A DNA stretch of 64,000 nucleotides from Bog-473 sp049513455 (GCA_049513455.1 JBEKWB010000008.1:20282-84281); one strand, 5' to 3'; positions 1 through 9,259 are shown, numbered from the stretch's first letter. Notes: a model not told the origin generated them from the letters alone. Numbers and translations: made by a program.

Positions 1-584
<584 letters not shown>

Positions 585-609
585 GGTGAAGTCCCTCCTT
601 CCTTCTCGC

Positions 610-1710
610 TCAGCGCAGCCCGGCGCGCCCGGACGATTGCCGCATCAGCGCATCGAACTCGCCGAAGAGGTACCGGGCGTCATGCGGTCCGGGCGCCGCC
701 TCGGGGTGGTACTGCACCGAGAACGCCAACGCCCGGCGCGAACGGATCCCTTCAATGACGCCGTCGTTGAGGTTGACATGGGTCACCTCGGCGTCGGGCA
801 CCGAGCCCGCGGCCACGGCGTAGTTGTGGTTCTGACTGGTGATCTCCACCACGCCCGTCTCCAACCGCTGCACCGGGTGGTTGGCCCCGTGGTGCCCGAA
901 CGGGAGCTTGTAGGTGGAGCCGCCCAGCGCCGCGGCCAGCAACTGGTGGCCCAGGCAGATCCCGAAGATGGGGACGCGTCCCACCAGATCGGCGATGACG
1001 TCCCTCGGCCCCGGGAGAGCGGCGGGGTCGCCCGGCCCATTGGAGAGGAAGACCCCGTCGGGCTCGAGCGCGAGGACCTCGGAAGCCGAGGTGGCGGCGG
1101 GCACGACGGTCACGGTGGCCCGCGCCGCCAGCTGGCGCACCATGGTCGCCTTCACACCGAAATCGAAGGCCACGATGCGCAACGGCCCGTCCCCGTAGGT
1201 GGTCGCCGCGGCCGCGGTGACACCGGAGACCAGGTCCATCCCGTCGGTGCCGGCGGCCGAGGCGGCCGCGGTGCGCAGTGCGGACTCGCCTGCCGTGCCG
1301 AAGGCGCAGGGCACGGCCCCGACCTGGCGCACATGGCGCGTCAGCCGCCGGGTGTCGACCCCGGTGATGGCGGGAAGGCCGTGACGGACCAGGAAGCTCT
1401 CCAGTCCCTCGGTGGCGCGCCAGTTGGAGGGGACGACCGTGAGATCGCGCACGACCACGCCGCGGCAGTACGGCTTCTCGGCCTCGTCGTCGTCGGCGTT
1501 GGTGCCGTAGTTGCCGATGTGGGTGTTGGTGAACGCCACCACCTGGCCGGCGTACGAAGGGTCGGAGATGACCTCCTGATAGCCGCTCATGGCGGTGTTG
1601 AACACCAGCTCCCCGGTGGCGATCGGGTGGGCCGCTCCCGCCGCCTCGCCGGCGAACACGGCGCCGTCGGCGGTCACCAGGAGCGCCGCCGCACGCTCGT
1701 GGCGGCTCAT
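610..1710 (-). CDS. carA: Carbamoyl-phosphate synthase small (glutaminase) subunit
   Basis: CarA hydrolyses glutamine and channels ammonia to CarB. At 366 aa it has the usual length. The N-terminal half carries the CarA-specific region (FNTAMSGYQEVISDPSYAGQ near residues 37-56), and the C-terminal half is a class I glutamine amidotransferase with nucleophile Cys252 in GICLGHQ and His335/Glu337 in VQYHPEA. The start codon overlaps the pyrC stop by 4 bp (ATGA), so the two are translationally coupled. It is the fourth gene of pyrR-pyrB-pyrC-carA-carB and is expected to follow pyrR-leader control. Confidence 0.97.
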   Translation of the reverse strand: MSRHERAAALLVTADGAVFAGEAAGAAHPIATGELVFNTAMSGYQEVISDPSYAGQVVAFTNTHIGNYGTNADDDEAEKPYCRGVVVRDLTVVPSNWRATEGLESFLVRHGLPAITGVDTRRLTRHVRQVGAVPCAFGTAGESALRTAAASAAGTDGMDLVSGVTAAAATTYGDGPLRIVAFDFGVKATMVRQLAARATVTVVPAATSASEVLALEPDGVFLSNGPGDPAALPGPRDVIADLVGRVPIFGICLGHQLLAAALGGSTYKLPFGHHGANHPVQRLETGVVEITSQNHNYAVAAGSVPDAEVTHVNLNDGVIEGIRSRRALAFSVQYHPEAAPGPHDARYLFGEFDALMRQSSGRAGLR

Positions 1711-3059
1711 CGTTGGGCCACGGCGTCGATGACGACCGGCTCGCCCCGCAAGATCGTGTGGCGGACCGCGCCGGTGAAGCTCCGGCCGGCATAGGGCGTG
1801 TTGCGGCTGCGGCTGGCCAGGCGTGACGGGTCGACGACGGTCGTCGCCGACGGGTCGAAGACACAGATGTTGGCCGCCGCGCCGACCTCGAGGGGGCCGC
1901 CGTGCGCACTGTGGCCGGCGGGGCGGGGGTCGGTCCCCCTCAGCCGTGCGATGGCCGCCGGCGCGGCGCTCATGAGGGCGAAGAGCCGCGCCGGTCCCAG
2001 AGCAGGCGAGAGCACCTGCCAGGCGATGGGCAGCGCCGTCTGCAGTCCCAGCATCCCCGGGGGCGCCAGGTCGAAGGGAACGTCCTTGGACTCGGGCGCG
2101 TGGGGGGCGTGATCGGTGGCGACGGCGTCGATCGTCCCGTCGCAGAGGCCCTCGATCACCGCAGTCACATCGCTCTCCGTGCGCAGCGGCGGGTTGACCT
2201 TGAACACCGGGTCGTACCCCGCCACTTCGGCATGGGTGAGCAGCATGTGATGGGGCGCCGCCTCCGCGGTGACCGGGAGTCCCTCGCGCTTGGCCTGGCG
2301 GACGAGCTCCACCGACCCGGCCGTCGAGAGGTGCAGGAAATGCACCGGAGCCCCGGTGAGCCGTACGAGCTGGATGTCGCGCGCCACCATCGACTCCTCG
2401 GCCGCCGCCGGAATTCCCGGCAGCCCCAGCCGGCTCGACCAGCAGCCCTCGTGCATGGCTCCTCCGCCGGCCAGGCAGTCGTCCTCACAGTGCTGGGCCA
2501 GGGTGACGCCGAGGCCCTTGGCGTAGTCGAGGGCGCGGCGCATCAGGGCGCCGTCCTGCACGCCGGCCCCGTCGTCGGTGAAGATCTGCACCCCGAGCGC
2601 GGCCAACTCCCCCAGGGGGGCCAGCGCCTTGCCGGCCCGCCCCACGGTGATGGCTCCGGACACGGCCACCTCGGCGACAGCCGCTCGGCCGAGCGCGAGC
2701 ACGTCGCGGGCCACGCCGGCCGAGTCGATCGCCGGCTCGGTGTTGGGCATGGCGACCACCGCCGTGTAGCCGCCGAGCGCGGCCGCGCGCGCGCCGCTCT
2801 CCACCGTCTCGGCCTCTTCCCGTCCCGGTTGGCGCAGGTGGGTGTGCAGGTCGACCAGGCCGGGCCCGACGAGACAGCCGCGCGCGTCGAGCACGACCGC
2901 TCCCGCCGGCGCGTCGATCGTCTCCTCCAGCGCGACGACCACGGAGCCCGCCAGGGCCACGTCGGCGCGCCGGAGACCCGCGGGACCGACGACCGACCCA
3001 CCCCGGACGACCACGGTCACTTCAGTCACAGGCACTTCAGTCACGGGGACCTCAGTCAC
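1707..3059 (-). CDS. pyrC: Dihydroorotase
   Basis: Closes N-carbamoyl-aspartate to dihydroorotate, the third step of UMP synthesis. The 450 aa length fits the multifunctional-type (class I) dihydroorotases. The metal-site motif DLHTHLRQPG is at about residues 70-79, with AQHCED and VATDHAPH further on. The first 15 residues are a repeat (MTEVP, VTEVP, VTEVT) encoded by three tandem 15-bp units, each starting with an in-frame GTG, so the true start could be 3059, 3044, 3029 or the GTG just after. I give the longest form, which overlaps the pyrB stop by 8 bp. The enzyme core begins at about residue 16. Confidence 0.95.
   Translation of the reverse strand: MTEVPVTEVPVTEVTVVVRGGSVVGPAGLRRADVALAGSVVVALEETIDAPAGAVVLDARGCLVGPGLVDLHTHLRQPGREEAETVESGARAAALGGYTAVVAMPNTEPAIDSAGVARDVLALGRAAVAEVAVSGAITVGRAGKALAPLGELAALGVQIFTDDGAGVQDGALMRRALDYAKGLGVTLAQHCEDDCLAGGGAMHEGCWSSRLGLPGIPAAAEESMVARDIQLVRLTGAPVHFLHLSTAGSVELVRQAKREGLPVTAEAAPHHMLLTHAEVAGYDPVFKVNPPLRTESDVTAVIEGLCDGTIDAVATDHAPHAPESKDVPFDLAPPGMLGLQTALPIAWQVLSPALGPARLFALMSAAPAAIARLRGTDPRPAGHSAHGGPLEVGAAANICVFDPSATTVVDPSRLASRSRNTPYAGRSFTGAVRHTILRGEPVVIDAVAQR
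3015..3059 (-). repeat. Three tandem 15-bp units at the pyrC start
   Basis: Units 3059-3045, 3044-3030 and 3029-3015 (minus strand) share the pattern GTGACTGARGTSCCY, the last diverging at its end. Each begins with a possible GTG start in the pyrC frame, giving up to four alternative initiation codons in a row. Confidence 0.9.
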
Positions 3060-4035
3060 GGGGATCGGCTCCCGACCAATCGCCGCCGAGGAGAAGGAAC
3101 AGGATCGCCATGCGCACGGCGACGCCGTTGGTGACCTGCCGGGTGATCACGCTCCGGGGCAGGTCCGCCACGTCGGAGGCGATCTCGACGCCCCGCACCA
3201 TCGGGCCCGGATGCGTCACGATGGCGTCCTCACGCAGGAGTGCCACCCGGCGGTTCGTGAGCCCCCACCCCGCGGTGTACTCGCGCAGGCTGGGCACGAA
3301 CGAGCCGCTGCCCCGCTCGGCCTGCAGCCGGAGCAGGGAGACGACATCGGCGTCGCCCAGGGCGGCGTCCAGGTCAGGCGCCACCGTGACCGGCCATCCC
3401 TCCAGCGACGCCGGCAGGAGGCTCCCGGGCGCGGCCAGCGTGACCGTGGCCCCCAGCGCGCTGTAGGCCAGGATCTCGGAACGGGCCACCCGGCTGTGGC
3501 GGATGTCACCGACGATGAGCACCCGCAACCCCTCGAAGCAGTCGATCCCCAGGTCCTCAGGGGCCGCTCCTTTGCGCTCGGCCAGGACCTGGCGCACGGT
3601 GAAGCAGTCGATGAGCGCCTGGGTGGGGTGCTCGTGCCAGCCGTCGCCCGCATTGACGACCCGGGCCCGCGTGGCCCATCGGGCCACCTGGTGCGGTGCG
3701 CCGGAAGAGGAGTGGCGGATGATCAGGGCATCGATGCCCAGGGCCTCGACGGTCTCGACCGTGTCGCGCAGCGACTCGCCCTTCTTGACCGAGGAGCTGG
3801 CGACGGCGAGAGAGAGAACGTCGGCGGAGAGCCGCTTGGCCGCCGTCTCGAAGGAGAGGCGGGTGCGGGTCGACTCCTCGAAGAAGAGGGTGGCCACCAC
3901 CTTGCCCCGCAGGGTCGGGACCTTGGGTACGGTGCGCCGCTCGACCTCGGCGAAGGACTCCGCCACCCGCAGGACCTCGGCGATGCCGTCGAGACCCAGG
4001 TCGGCGACCGACAGGAGATGCTGGGGTCGGGTCAC
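3052..4035 (-). CDS. pyrB: Aspartate carbamoyltransferase catalytic subunit
   Basis: Transfers the carbamoyl group to aspartate, the committed step of pyrimidine synthesis. The 327 aa protein has the carbamoyl-phosphate site FFEESTRTRLSFE (residues 51-63), then HPTQALID, a VGDIRHSRVARS segment and a C-terminal THPGPMVRGVEI. No regulatory pyrI gene is nearby. In actinobacteria this enzyme often works with the adjacent dihydroorotase, whose start overlaps its stop here. The start overlaps the pyrR stop by 4 bp, so the operon is tightly coupled. Confidence 0.97.
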   Translation of the reverse strand: MTRPQHLLSVADLGLDGIAEVLRVAESFAEVERRTVPKVPTLRGKVVATLFFEESTRTRLSFETAAKRLSADVLSLAVASSSVKKGESLRDTVETVEALGIDALIIRHSSSGAPHQVARWATRARVVNAGDGWHEHPTQALIDCFTVRQVLAERKGAAPEDLGIDCFEGLRVLIVGDIRHSRVARSEILAYSALGATVTLAAPGSLLPASLEGWPVTVAPDLDAALGDADVVSLLRLQAERGSGSFVPSLREYTAGWGLTNRRVALLREDAIVTHPGPMVRGVEIASDVADLPRSVITRQVTNGVAVRMAILFLLLGGDWSGADPRD

Positions 4036-4601
4036 CGGTTCTCCAACGTCCCAATCCAGACGCCCTCGTCACCCACGTCGACCATCTCCTCCCGCCGGGT
4101 GGGCAGGTTCTTGCCCACGAAGTCCGGGCGGATGGGGAGCTCCCGATGGCCCCGGTCGATCATCACGGCCAGCTGCACGGCCCGGGCCCGGCCGAAATCG
4201 TTCAACGCATTCAGCGCAGCCCGGATGGTGCGGCCGGTGAAGAGGACGTCGTCGACGAGGACGACGACCTTGCCGGCCAGATCGACCGGAATGGTGGTCA
4301 CCGCCTCGGGGAGGACGGGGCGCAACCCGACGTCGTCCCGGTAGAACGCCACGTCGAGACAGCCCACAACCAGATCGACGCCCTCGATCTGGTTGAGCGC
4401 CTGGGCCATGCGGTTGGCCAGGGGCACCCCGCCCGTCTGCAGGCCGACCAGGACGACGTCCTCGACGCCCCCGTTGCGCTCGACCACCTCGTGCGACATG
4501 CGCGTCAGGGCCCGGTGGACGTCAGCGGCGGAGAGGACCTGGGAGTGGGCCACGAACACGGCCCCGAGGGGTCGCGTATGACTGCGTTCGCGTTCTGCCA
4601 C
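4032..4601 (-). CDS. pyrR: PyrR bifunctional regulator / uracil phosphoribosyltransferase
   Basis: First gene of the pyr operon. PyrR binds pyr leader RNA in response to UMP/UTP and has weak uracil phosphoribosyltransferase activity. The type I PRTase signature VVLVDDVLFTGRT is at about residues 113-125 of the 189-aa form. I chose the GTG at 4601 because GGAGGA lies 3 bases upstream at 4605-4610. A longer in-frame form from 4637 would start inside the RNA hairpin described separately. The leader is short and holds a CNGNGA hexaloop hairpin, so the operon is probably controlled by PyrR at its own translation start. Confidence 0.95.
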   Translation of the reverse strand: MAERERSHTRPLGAVFVAHSQVLSAADVHRALTRMSHEVVERNGGVEDVVLVGLQTGGVPLANRMAQALNQIEGVDLVVGCLDVAFYRDDVGLRPVLPEAVTTIPVDLAGKVVVLVDDVLFTGRTIRAALNALNDFGRARAVQLAVMIDRGHRELPIRPDFVGKNLPTRREEMVDVGDEGVWIGTLENR

Positions 4602-4617
4602 TGCTCCTCCGGTCCGT

Positions 4618-4637
4618 GTGAGCCTCACGGGACTCAC
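4618..4637 (-). promoter_or_regulatory. PyrR-binding RNA hairpin in the pyr leader
   Basis: On the minus strand, arms GTGAGTC (4637-4631) and GGCTCAC (4624-4618) pair over 7 bp, with one G-U, around the hexaloop CCGTGA (4630-4625). That loop fits the PyrR recognition consensus CNGNGA. The hairpin ends 7 nt before the pyrR Shine-Dalgarno. PyrR-dependent translational repression with this kind of layout is known from Mycobacterium smegmatis. Confidence 0.8.
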
Positions 4638-4654
4638 TTCACGGTCAGATGCGT

Positions 4655-4660
4655 AGCTTA
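4655..4660 (-). promoter_or_regulatory. Candidate -10 of the pyr operon
   Basis: TAAGCT on the minus strand. A start about 7 nt downstream (near 4648) would give a leader of about 47 nt that begins just before the PyrR hairpin. No good -35 is visible. Confidence 0.5.
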
Positions 4661-4772
4661 GCGCGTGGACTCCCTCCGGCGGATCGGCGGGATCGCCGAC
4701 GAGTCACCGGCGGCGTCGTTCCGGCATGGTCCGGCGTGGTTCCGGCGTCCCCCTCGGGCGGGTTCGGAGAAG

Positions 4773-5684
4773 TCACCCACCGTCCCACTGGACGAGGAAG
4801 GACCGCGTCCGGGCGACCTCCTCCTCGGTTCCGGTCACGTTGGCCAACAGCTCGGTCACCCCGGTGCCGGCCAGCGACGACAGGCGGCCGGTGACCTCGG
4901 CTTCGTCGCCGATGCACGCGATGTCCACCGGATCGTCCAACCCCTCGGCCGCCAACTGCCGGGCGTAGGACGGCATGCGGGCCGCGCCGCTCAGGATCGG
5001 GCGGATGCGGTCCCGCGCCTCTTCCCGCTCGCTCGTCACGCAAATTGGCAGCGCGGCAATCACCCGGGGCGGCGGGCGCCCGGCCTCGGCCGCCGCGGCG
5101 GTGATCTGGGGCACGACCTGGCGCTCCAGTGTCCGGGGGCCGGTCATCCACGTCACCGTCCCGTCGGAGAACCGGCCGGCCAGGCGGAGCATTCGGGGAC
5201 CGAGGGCGGCCACCACCAGGCCGGGTGGGGCCACCGGGACAGAGAGCTTCAGGCGCGCCGTCAGGCGGGCACCCTCCACATCGGCCTGGCGCCGGGTCGA
5301 CAAGAGGCCGTCGAGGGCCTCCAGCTCCTCCTCGCACAGGGCGACGACGTCCCGGTAGGGAACGCCGTACCACCCCTCGGAGACGACGGCGTGGGTGACG
5401 CCCACCCCCAGGGTGAAGCGACCCGGGCCCGCGGCATCGGCCACGGTCAGGGCCTGCTGGGCCAGCGGGATCGGATGGCGTCCCTGTATCGGGACCACCG
5501 CGGTGCCGAGCCGGATCGCGGGCACCGAGACCGCGGCCACCGCCAGCGCGGTCAGTGCGTCGAGGCCCGCCGTCTGCGGGAACCAGATGGACGGAAAGCC
5601 CTCGCTCGCCGCCGCGCGCACCCGCGCCACCACGTCGTCGACGGTGGTGGTGTCAGAACCGCCCCACACCGAGATCGCGATCAC
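4773..5684 (-). CDS. LLM-class (probably F420-dependent) oxidoreductase
   Basis: A 303-aa luciferase-like TIM-barrel protein. The opening ISVWGGSDTTTVDDVVARVR, the stretch LGTAVVPIQGRHPIPLAQQA and LTLGVGV-type segments resemble the F420-dependent family described from Mycobacterium smegmatis (MSMEG_4879-like). The substrate is unknown. The GTG at 5684 is preferred because it overlaps the P450 stop in a GTGA junction; a longer frame upstream would run far into the P450. Together with the P450 and the second luciferase-like gene it forms an overlapping three-gene operon that suggests oxidation of a lipid, steroid or xenobiotic. Flavin versus F420 use cannot be decided by eye. Confidence 0.85.
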   Translation of the reverse strand: MIAISVWGGSDTTTVDDVVARVRAAASEGFPSIWFPQTAGLDALTALAVAAVSVPAIRLGTAVVPIQGRHPIPLAQQALTVADAAGPGRFTLGVGVTHAVVSEGWYGVPYRDVVALCEEELEALDGLLSTRRQADVEGARLTARLKLSVPVAPPGLVVAALGPRMLRLAGRFSDGTVTWMTGPRTLERQVVPQITAAAAEAGRPPPRVIAALPICVTSEREEARDRIRPILSGAARMPSYARQLAAEGLDDPVDIACIGDEAEVTGRLSSLAGTGVTELLANVTGTEEEVARTRSFLVQWDGG

Positions 5685-6940
5685 GACGGATCCACCGGGA
5701 TGAGTCGGGCCGGGATCGGCTGATGCCCGAGGCTCCCCGGCAGTGGCGGGTAGGAAACGCCGGAAACCGGTTCCATCCGTGCCACCCGGTTCAACAGTTC
5801 CTCCACGGCGAAAGTCCCCTCCATGCGGGCCAGCGTCGCACCCGGGCACACGTGGGGCCCGGCGCCGAAGGCCAGATGGTTGCGGGGTTGGGGACGGTCG
5901 AGCCGGAAGGAGTCGGGGTCCTCGTAGACGGCCTCGTCGCGGTTGGCCGAGGCGATCCCCATCTCGACCCAGTCGCCGACGTGCAGCGGCACCCCGCCGA
6001 TCGCGGTCTCCCTGGTGCAGCGGCGGCTGGTCATCTGGACCGGCGAGTCGACGCGCAACGACTCCTCCACGTAGTTGGGCAGGAGTGACCGATCGCGCGC
6101 CAGGAGGTCGTACAGCTCGGGATCGAAGAGGAGGCGGTGGACGAGATGCGTCAACGCGCCCCGCGTGGTGTGGACCCCGGCCTGCACCATGAAGTGCAGT
6201 TGCGTCACGACCTCCTGCTCGGTCAGCGCCTCCCCCTCAATGCTGGCCTCGGCCAGAGTGCGGAACACGTCGGCGGGCATTTCGTCGAGACTGCGCCGGG
6301 CGCGCAGTTCGGCCGCGAACAGATTCTGCAGGGGGTGCTGCCCGGGGCCCACGTCCGGGGAACACGGGCGCTTCATGATGGAGCCGTCCATCGACCATTC
6401 CATGAAGCGCTCCGGCGTCTCGTCCGGCAACCCCATGATGTTCGTCATGACCAGACCCGGGATCTGCAGCGCGTAGTCGCCGTGCAGGTCGACGACGTCG
6501 GCGCGCAGCATGTCGTCGACGAGCCCCCGGCAGATGGCGCGCACCGTGGGCTCGAACTCGGGCGAGCGGTGGGGACCGAACGTGGCGTTGAACAGCCGGC
6601 GGATCTGCCGGTGCCGCTCACCGGTGATCTCGCTGAGGAACTGCTCGTCGGGAGGCACATCTTCGACGCCCCCGAGTCCCGAGAGGACCCCGAGGTCCGA
6701 CCGGTAGGTCCCGACGTCGCGCAGGGCCTCCTCCACCAGTGCGAACCGGGACAGGTACCACGCACCGTGCGGGCTCGGGCAGACCGGCGCCTGGCGTCGC
6801 ACCGTGGCCAGGTGGTCGAAGGGCACCCCCAGGCGCGCATGCTCGGGGTCCCGCGCGTTGAAGGTGATCACGTCGTCGGTGTCCACTCGCTCGGCCGTGT
6901 CCACTCGCTCGGCTCCCGCGGCGTACGACATCTCGGTCAA
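5681..6940 (-). CDS. Cytochrome P450
   Basis: A 419-aa soluble bacterial P450. Heme loop FGAGPHVCPG is at 358-367 with Cys365 as ligand; the ExxR motif is ESLR (293-296). The I-helix oxygen-activation motif reads AGVHTT (254-259), so the usual acidic residue before TT is His255-258 region (V-H-T-T); this may change proton delivery or indicate an unusual reaction. The N-terminus contains a small repeat (ERVDT twice) from an 18-bp duplication. It overlaps both neighbours by 4 bp, so all three proteins are probably made together. Ferredoxin and reductase partners are not in the window. The substrate is unknown. Confidence 0.93.
   Translation of the reverse strand: MTEMSYAAGAERVDTAERVDTDDVITFNARDPEHARLGVPFDHLATVRRQAPVCPSPHGAWYLSRFALVEEALRDVGTYRSDLGVLSGLGGVEDVPPDEQFLSEITGERHRQIRRLFNATFGPHRSPEFEPTVRAICRGLVDDMLRADVVDLHGDYALQIPGLVMTNIMGLPDETPERFMEWSMDGSIMKRPCSPDVGPGQHPLQNLFAAELRARRSLDEMPADVFRTLAEASIEGEALTEQEVVTQLHFMVQAGVHTTRGALTHLVHRLLFDPELYDLLARDRSLLPNYVEESLRVDSPVQMTSRRCTRETAIGGVPLHVGDWVEMGIASANRDEAVYEDPDSFRLDRPQPRNHLAFGAGPHVCPGATLARMEGTFAVEELLNRVARMEPVSGVSYPPLPGSLGHQPIPARLIPVDPS
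6879..6913 (-). repeat. 18-bp tandem duplication in the P450 start
   Basis: The 17-bp sequence GTGTCCACTCGCTCGGC (plus strand) occurs at 6879-6895 and 6897-6913, a period of 18, encoding ERVDT twice in the P450 N-terminus. Confidence 0.9.
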
Positions 6941-7818
6941 AGCCCCAGGGCCTCACGCGTCCGGTCCAGTTCGGCCGGATCCGCGGTGGTGGGCACCAGA
7001 AAGAACTCGTCGCATCCGACCTCTCGCGCCACCTCGAGCGCGTGGCGCAGCGCTTCCGGCGTGTGCACGGCGGCACTCTCGGCCAGCGTGCGGGCGAACG
7101 ACGGGTCGAAGATCTTCATGTACTCGAACACGTACGCCCCGAGACGTTCCTTGGCGTCCGGCCCCAGTGCGTACCAGAGGCTCGTCGAGAAGTGCGGCGC
7201 CTCGTCCCGCCCGACCAACTTCCAGGCGTCGATGACCCGCTGGCGCTGCATGGCGAGCACATCGCCGACCACCTCGGTGATCTGCGACGGGTCGTCCACT
7301 CCGGCGGCCCATCGGGCCGCCCGGGCCAGTGCCTTTGGCCCGAGCACACCGGCCACCAGTGGCGGTCCCCCGGCCTGGACGGGCGGTGGGCCGACCGGGT
7401 CACTCCCCGGGAACGGTGGCTCCTGGGCCCAGATGCGGCGCATGGTCGCCACCTGATCATCCATCCGTTGCCACCGGTTGGCGTAGTCGCCCCCGATGGC
7501 CTCGAAGTCCTGCTGCCGCCCGCCGACCCCGACCCCGACCGTCAGGCGCCCGTCGCTCAACTGATCGACCGACGCCATGTCCTTCGCGACCTGAACCGCG
7601 TTGTGGGCAGGCAGGATGACCAGGGTCGTCCAGAGTCGGACCCGCTCCGTGAGCGCGGCGGCGGCCGCCAGTTGCACGGTCAGGGCGTGGCTGGTGAAGG
7701 TCACCCGCTCGGGCACCGCCAGGCTCGTCCACGGCCCCTCGTCGACCTGCCGACACCACGAAAGAAGCTCGCGGCGGCCGTGGGGAAGCATGGTCGGAAG
7801 TGTCATCGAGAGGTCCAT
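6937..7818 (-). CDS. LLM-class flavin/F420-dependent oxidoreductase
   Basis: A 293-aa luciferase-like protein and first gene of the P450 operon. Family features include VRLWTTLVILPAHNAVQVAK, ASVDQLSDGRLTVGVGVGG and DFEAIGGDY. The substrate is unknown. The ATG at 7818 (MDLSMTLP) is preferred to the TTG at 7824, because a TAGCAT -10 lies 9 nt before the ATG, which fits a leaderless transcript; the TTG would be too close. Its stop overlaps the P450 start by 4 bp. It is clearly a different subfamily from the neighbouring luciferase-like gene. Confidence 0.87.
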   Translation of the reverse strand: MDLSMTLPTMLPHGRRELLSWCRQVDEGPWTSLAVPERVTFTSHALTVQLAAAAALTERVRLWTTLVILPAHNAVQVAKDMASVDQLSDGRLTVGVGVGGRQQDFEAIGGDYANRWQRMDDQVATMRRIWAQEPPFPGSDPVGPPPVQAGGPPLVAGVLGPKALARAARWAAGVDDPSQITEVVGDVLAMQRQRVIDAWKLVGRDEAPHFSTSLWYALGPDAKERLGAYVFEYMKIFDPSFARTLAESAAVHTPEALRHALEVAREVGCDEFFLVPTTADPAELDRTREALGL

Positions 7819-7827
7819 CGGCAACCG

Positions 7828-7833
7828 ATGCTA
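7828..7833 (-). promoter_or_regulatory. Leaderless -10 for the LLM-P450-LLM operon
   Basis: TAGCAT on the minus strand, 9 nt before the ATG at 7818. The same hexamer precedes the starts at 33156 and 43018. Confidence 0.6.
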
Positions 7834-7876
7834 CTCAGCTCCGATCGTCGAGCCCGGGTGATGCCCGTGCCCACGA

Positions 7877-7906
7877 TTGACGCTCGGCCATCGCCCTCGC
7901 CATACT
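7877..7906 (+). promoter_or_regulatory. Candidate promoter of the SDR gene
   Basis: TTGACG (7877-7882), an 18-bp spacer and CATACT (7901-7906). It lies 68 bp before the SDR ATG and points away from the P450 operon. Confidence 0.5.
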
Positions 7907-7974
7907 CACCAAGACGAGTGGATTCGCCATTCCGGCCGAGCGGCCGGATCTCATCTACCGACGGGAGAGCACAC

Positions 7975-8808
7975 ATGGGGGGCAGCCTGCAGCCACTGAC
8001 CGACGACGTACCCGCCGGCCAGGCGTTCGACCTGACCGACCGGATAGCGGTGCTGACCGGCGCGGCCAGCGGGATAGGGCGGGCCACGGCCCTCGTGCTG
8101 TCCGGTGCGGGAGCCACCGTCGTGCTGGGCGACATCGACGGCCCGGGAGTCGAGGCGACGGTCAAGGAGATCGACCGGCGGGGTGGGAGAGCGGTCGGCG
8201 TCGAAATGGACGTGACCCGCCGGGCCGACGTGGACGCGCTCGTCGCCCGCGCCACCGGCGACTACGGCCGGATCGACGTGATGGGGAACATCGCCGGCGT
8301 GCGCAGCGACGGGCCCGTCGTCGATATCACCGACGGGGAGTTCGACCGGGTCCTCGACATCAACCTGCGCGGCGTCTTCTACGGGTGCCAGGCCGCCCTG
8401 CGCGCCATGATCCCCCAGGGATCGGGGAACATCATCAACATCTCCTCGGGCATTGTGGACGACCCGGGACCCACGATGGCCGCCTATGGCATGACCAAAG
8501 CCGCCGTGGCCGCCCTCACCAAGGCGATCGCCGCCGAAGGAGCCGTGCACGGGATCCGGGCCAACGCCATCGCCCCCGGGGTCATCCTGTCCAACTTCTC
8601 GCGGGCGCACTTCGTCGACGATTCGGGCGAGGTCGACCCGGTCCGCTACGACGCCTACCTCGAATGGGCGGCCGGCATGGCCCCGCTGGCCCGGGTGGGC
8701 ATGCCCGCCGAGGTCGCCTGGATGATCCTCTACCTGGTGTCCGACGCCGCCAGCTTCGTCACCGGGCAGATCCTGCGACCCAACGGGGGCACGTCAATGC
8801 CGTGGTGA
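7975..8808 (+). CDS. Short-chain dehydrogenase/reductase
   Basis: A 277-aa classical SDR. The cofactor loop TGAASGIG is at 28-35, an Asp after the second strand (GDIDG) suggests NAD preference, and the catalytic Ser lies in NISSG (about 155-159) with Tyr171 and Lys175 in YGMTK. The usual NNAG is replaced by GNIAG. The ATG at 7975 follows a modest GGGAG. A much longer open frame upstream is only the antisense of the P450 operon. It is transcribed divergently from that operon, so it may act on the same substrate, but this is inference. Confidence 0.88.
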   Translation: MGGSLQPLTDDVPAGQAFDLTDRIAVLTGAASGIGRATALVLSGAGATVVLGDIDGPGVEATVKEIDRRGGRAVGVEMDVTRRADVDALVARATGDYGRIDVMGNIAGVRSDGPVVDITDGEFDRVLDINLRGVFYGCQAALRAMIPQGSGNIINISSGIVDDPGPTMAAYGMTKAAVAALTKAIAAEGAVHGIRANAIAPGVILSNFSRAHFVDDSGEVDPVRYDAYLEWAAGMAPLARVGMPAEVAWMILYLVSDAASFVTGQILRPNGGTSMPW

Positions 8809-8825
8809 GGTGACTCGGCCCGGAC

Positions 8826-9259
8826 TCAGCCGGGACGCACCTCGGCCGCAATGGTGGCGAGGATGCCGTTGACGAACGACCCCGAGTCGTCCGTCGAGTA
8901 CGTCTTGACGAGCTCTACCGCCTCGTCAATGACCACGGCCAGCGGCGGGCCGTCGGCTGCGAGCAACTCGGCCACCGCCAGGCGCAGGACGAGCCGGTCG
9001 ATGACCGCCATGCGATCGAGCGGCCAGCCGACGGAGGCCGCGGTGATACGGGAGTCGGCCTCGGCCCGGGTGGCCTCGACACCGGCCAGCAACGTGCACA
9101 CATAGGAGTCGGGGCGCACGGGGAGCCCCTCGAGCACGGTCAGTGGGCTCAGCCCCTTGAGCTCGGCCTCGTAGAGCAACGAGAGCGCCCGCTCCCTCTG
9201 CTGGTGGCGGGGTGCGCCGGCATCGGTTGCCGCACCTGACGTCGGCACCGTGGCCCGGC

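Noticed and set aside
7042..7974. N-terminal extension of the SDR gene back to 7042
   Set aside because: Antisense to the luciferase-like gene; the SDR fold begins after the ATG at 7975, which has its own promoter and Shine-Dalgarno.
8819..8834. CCCGG/CCGGG hairpin between the SDR gene and nusB as a bidirectional terminator
   Set aside because: Only a 5-bp stem, no T-tract; likely by chance at this GC content.
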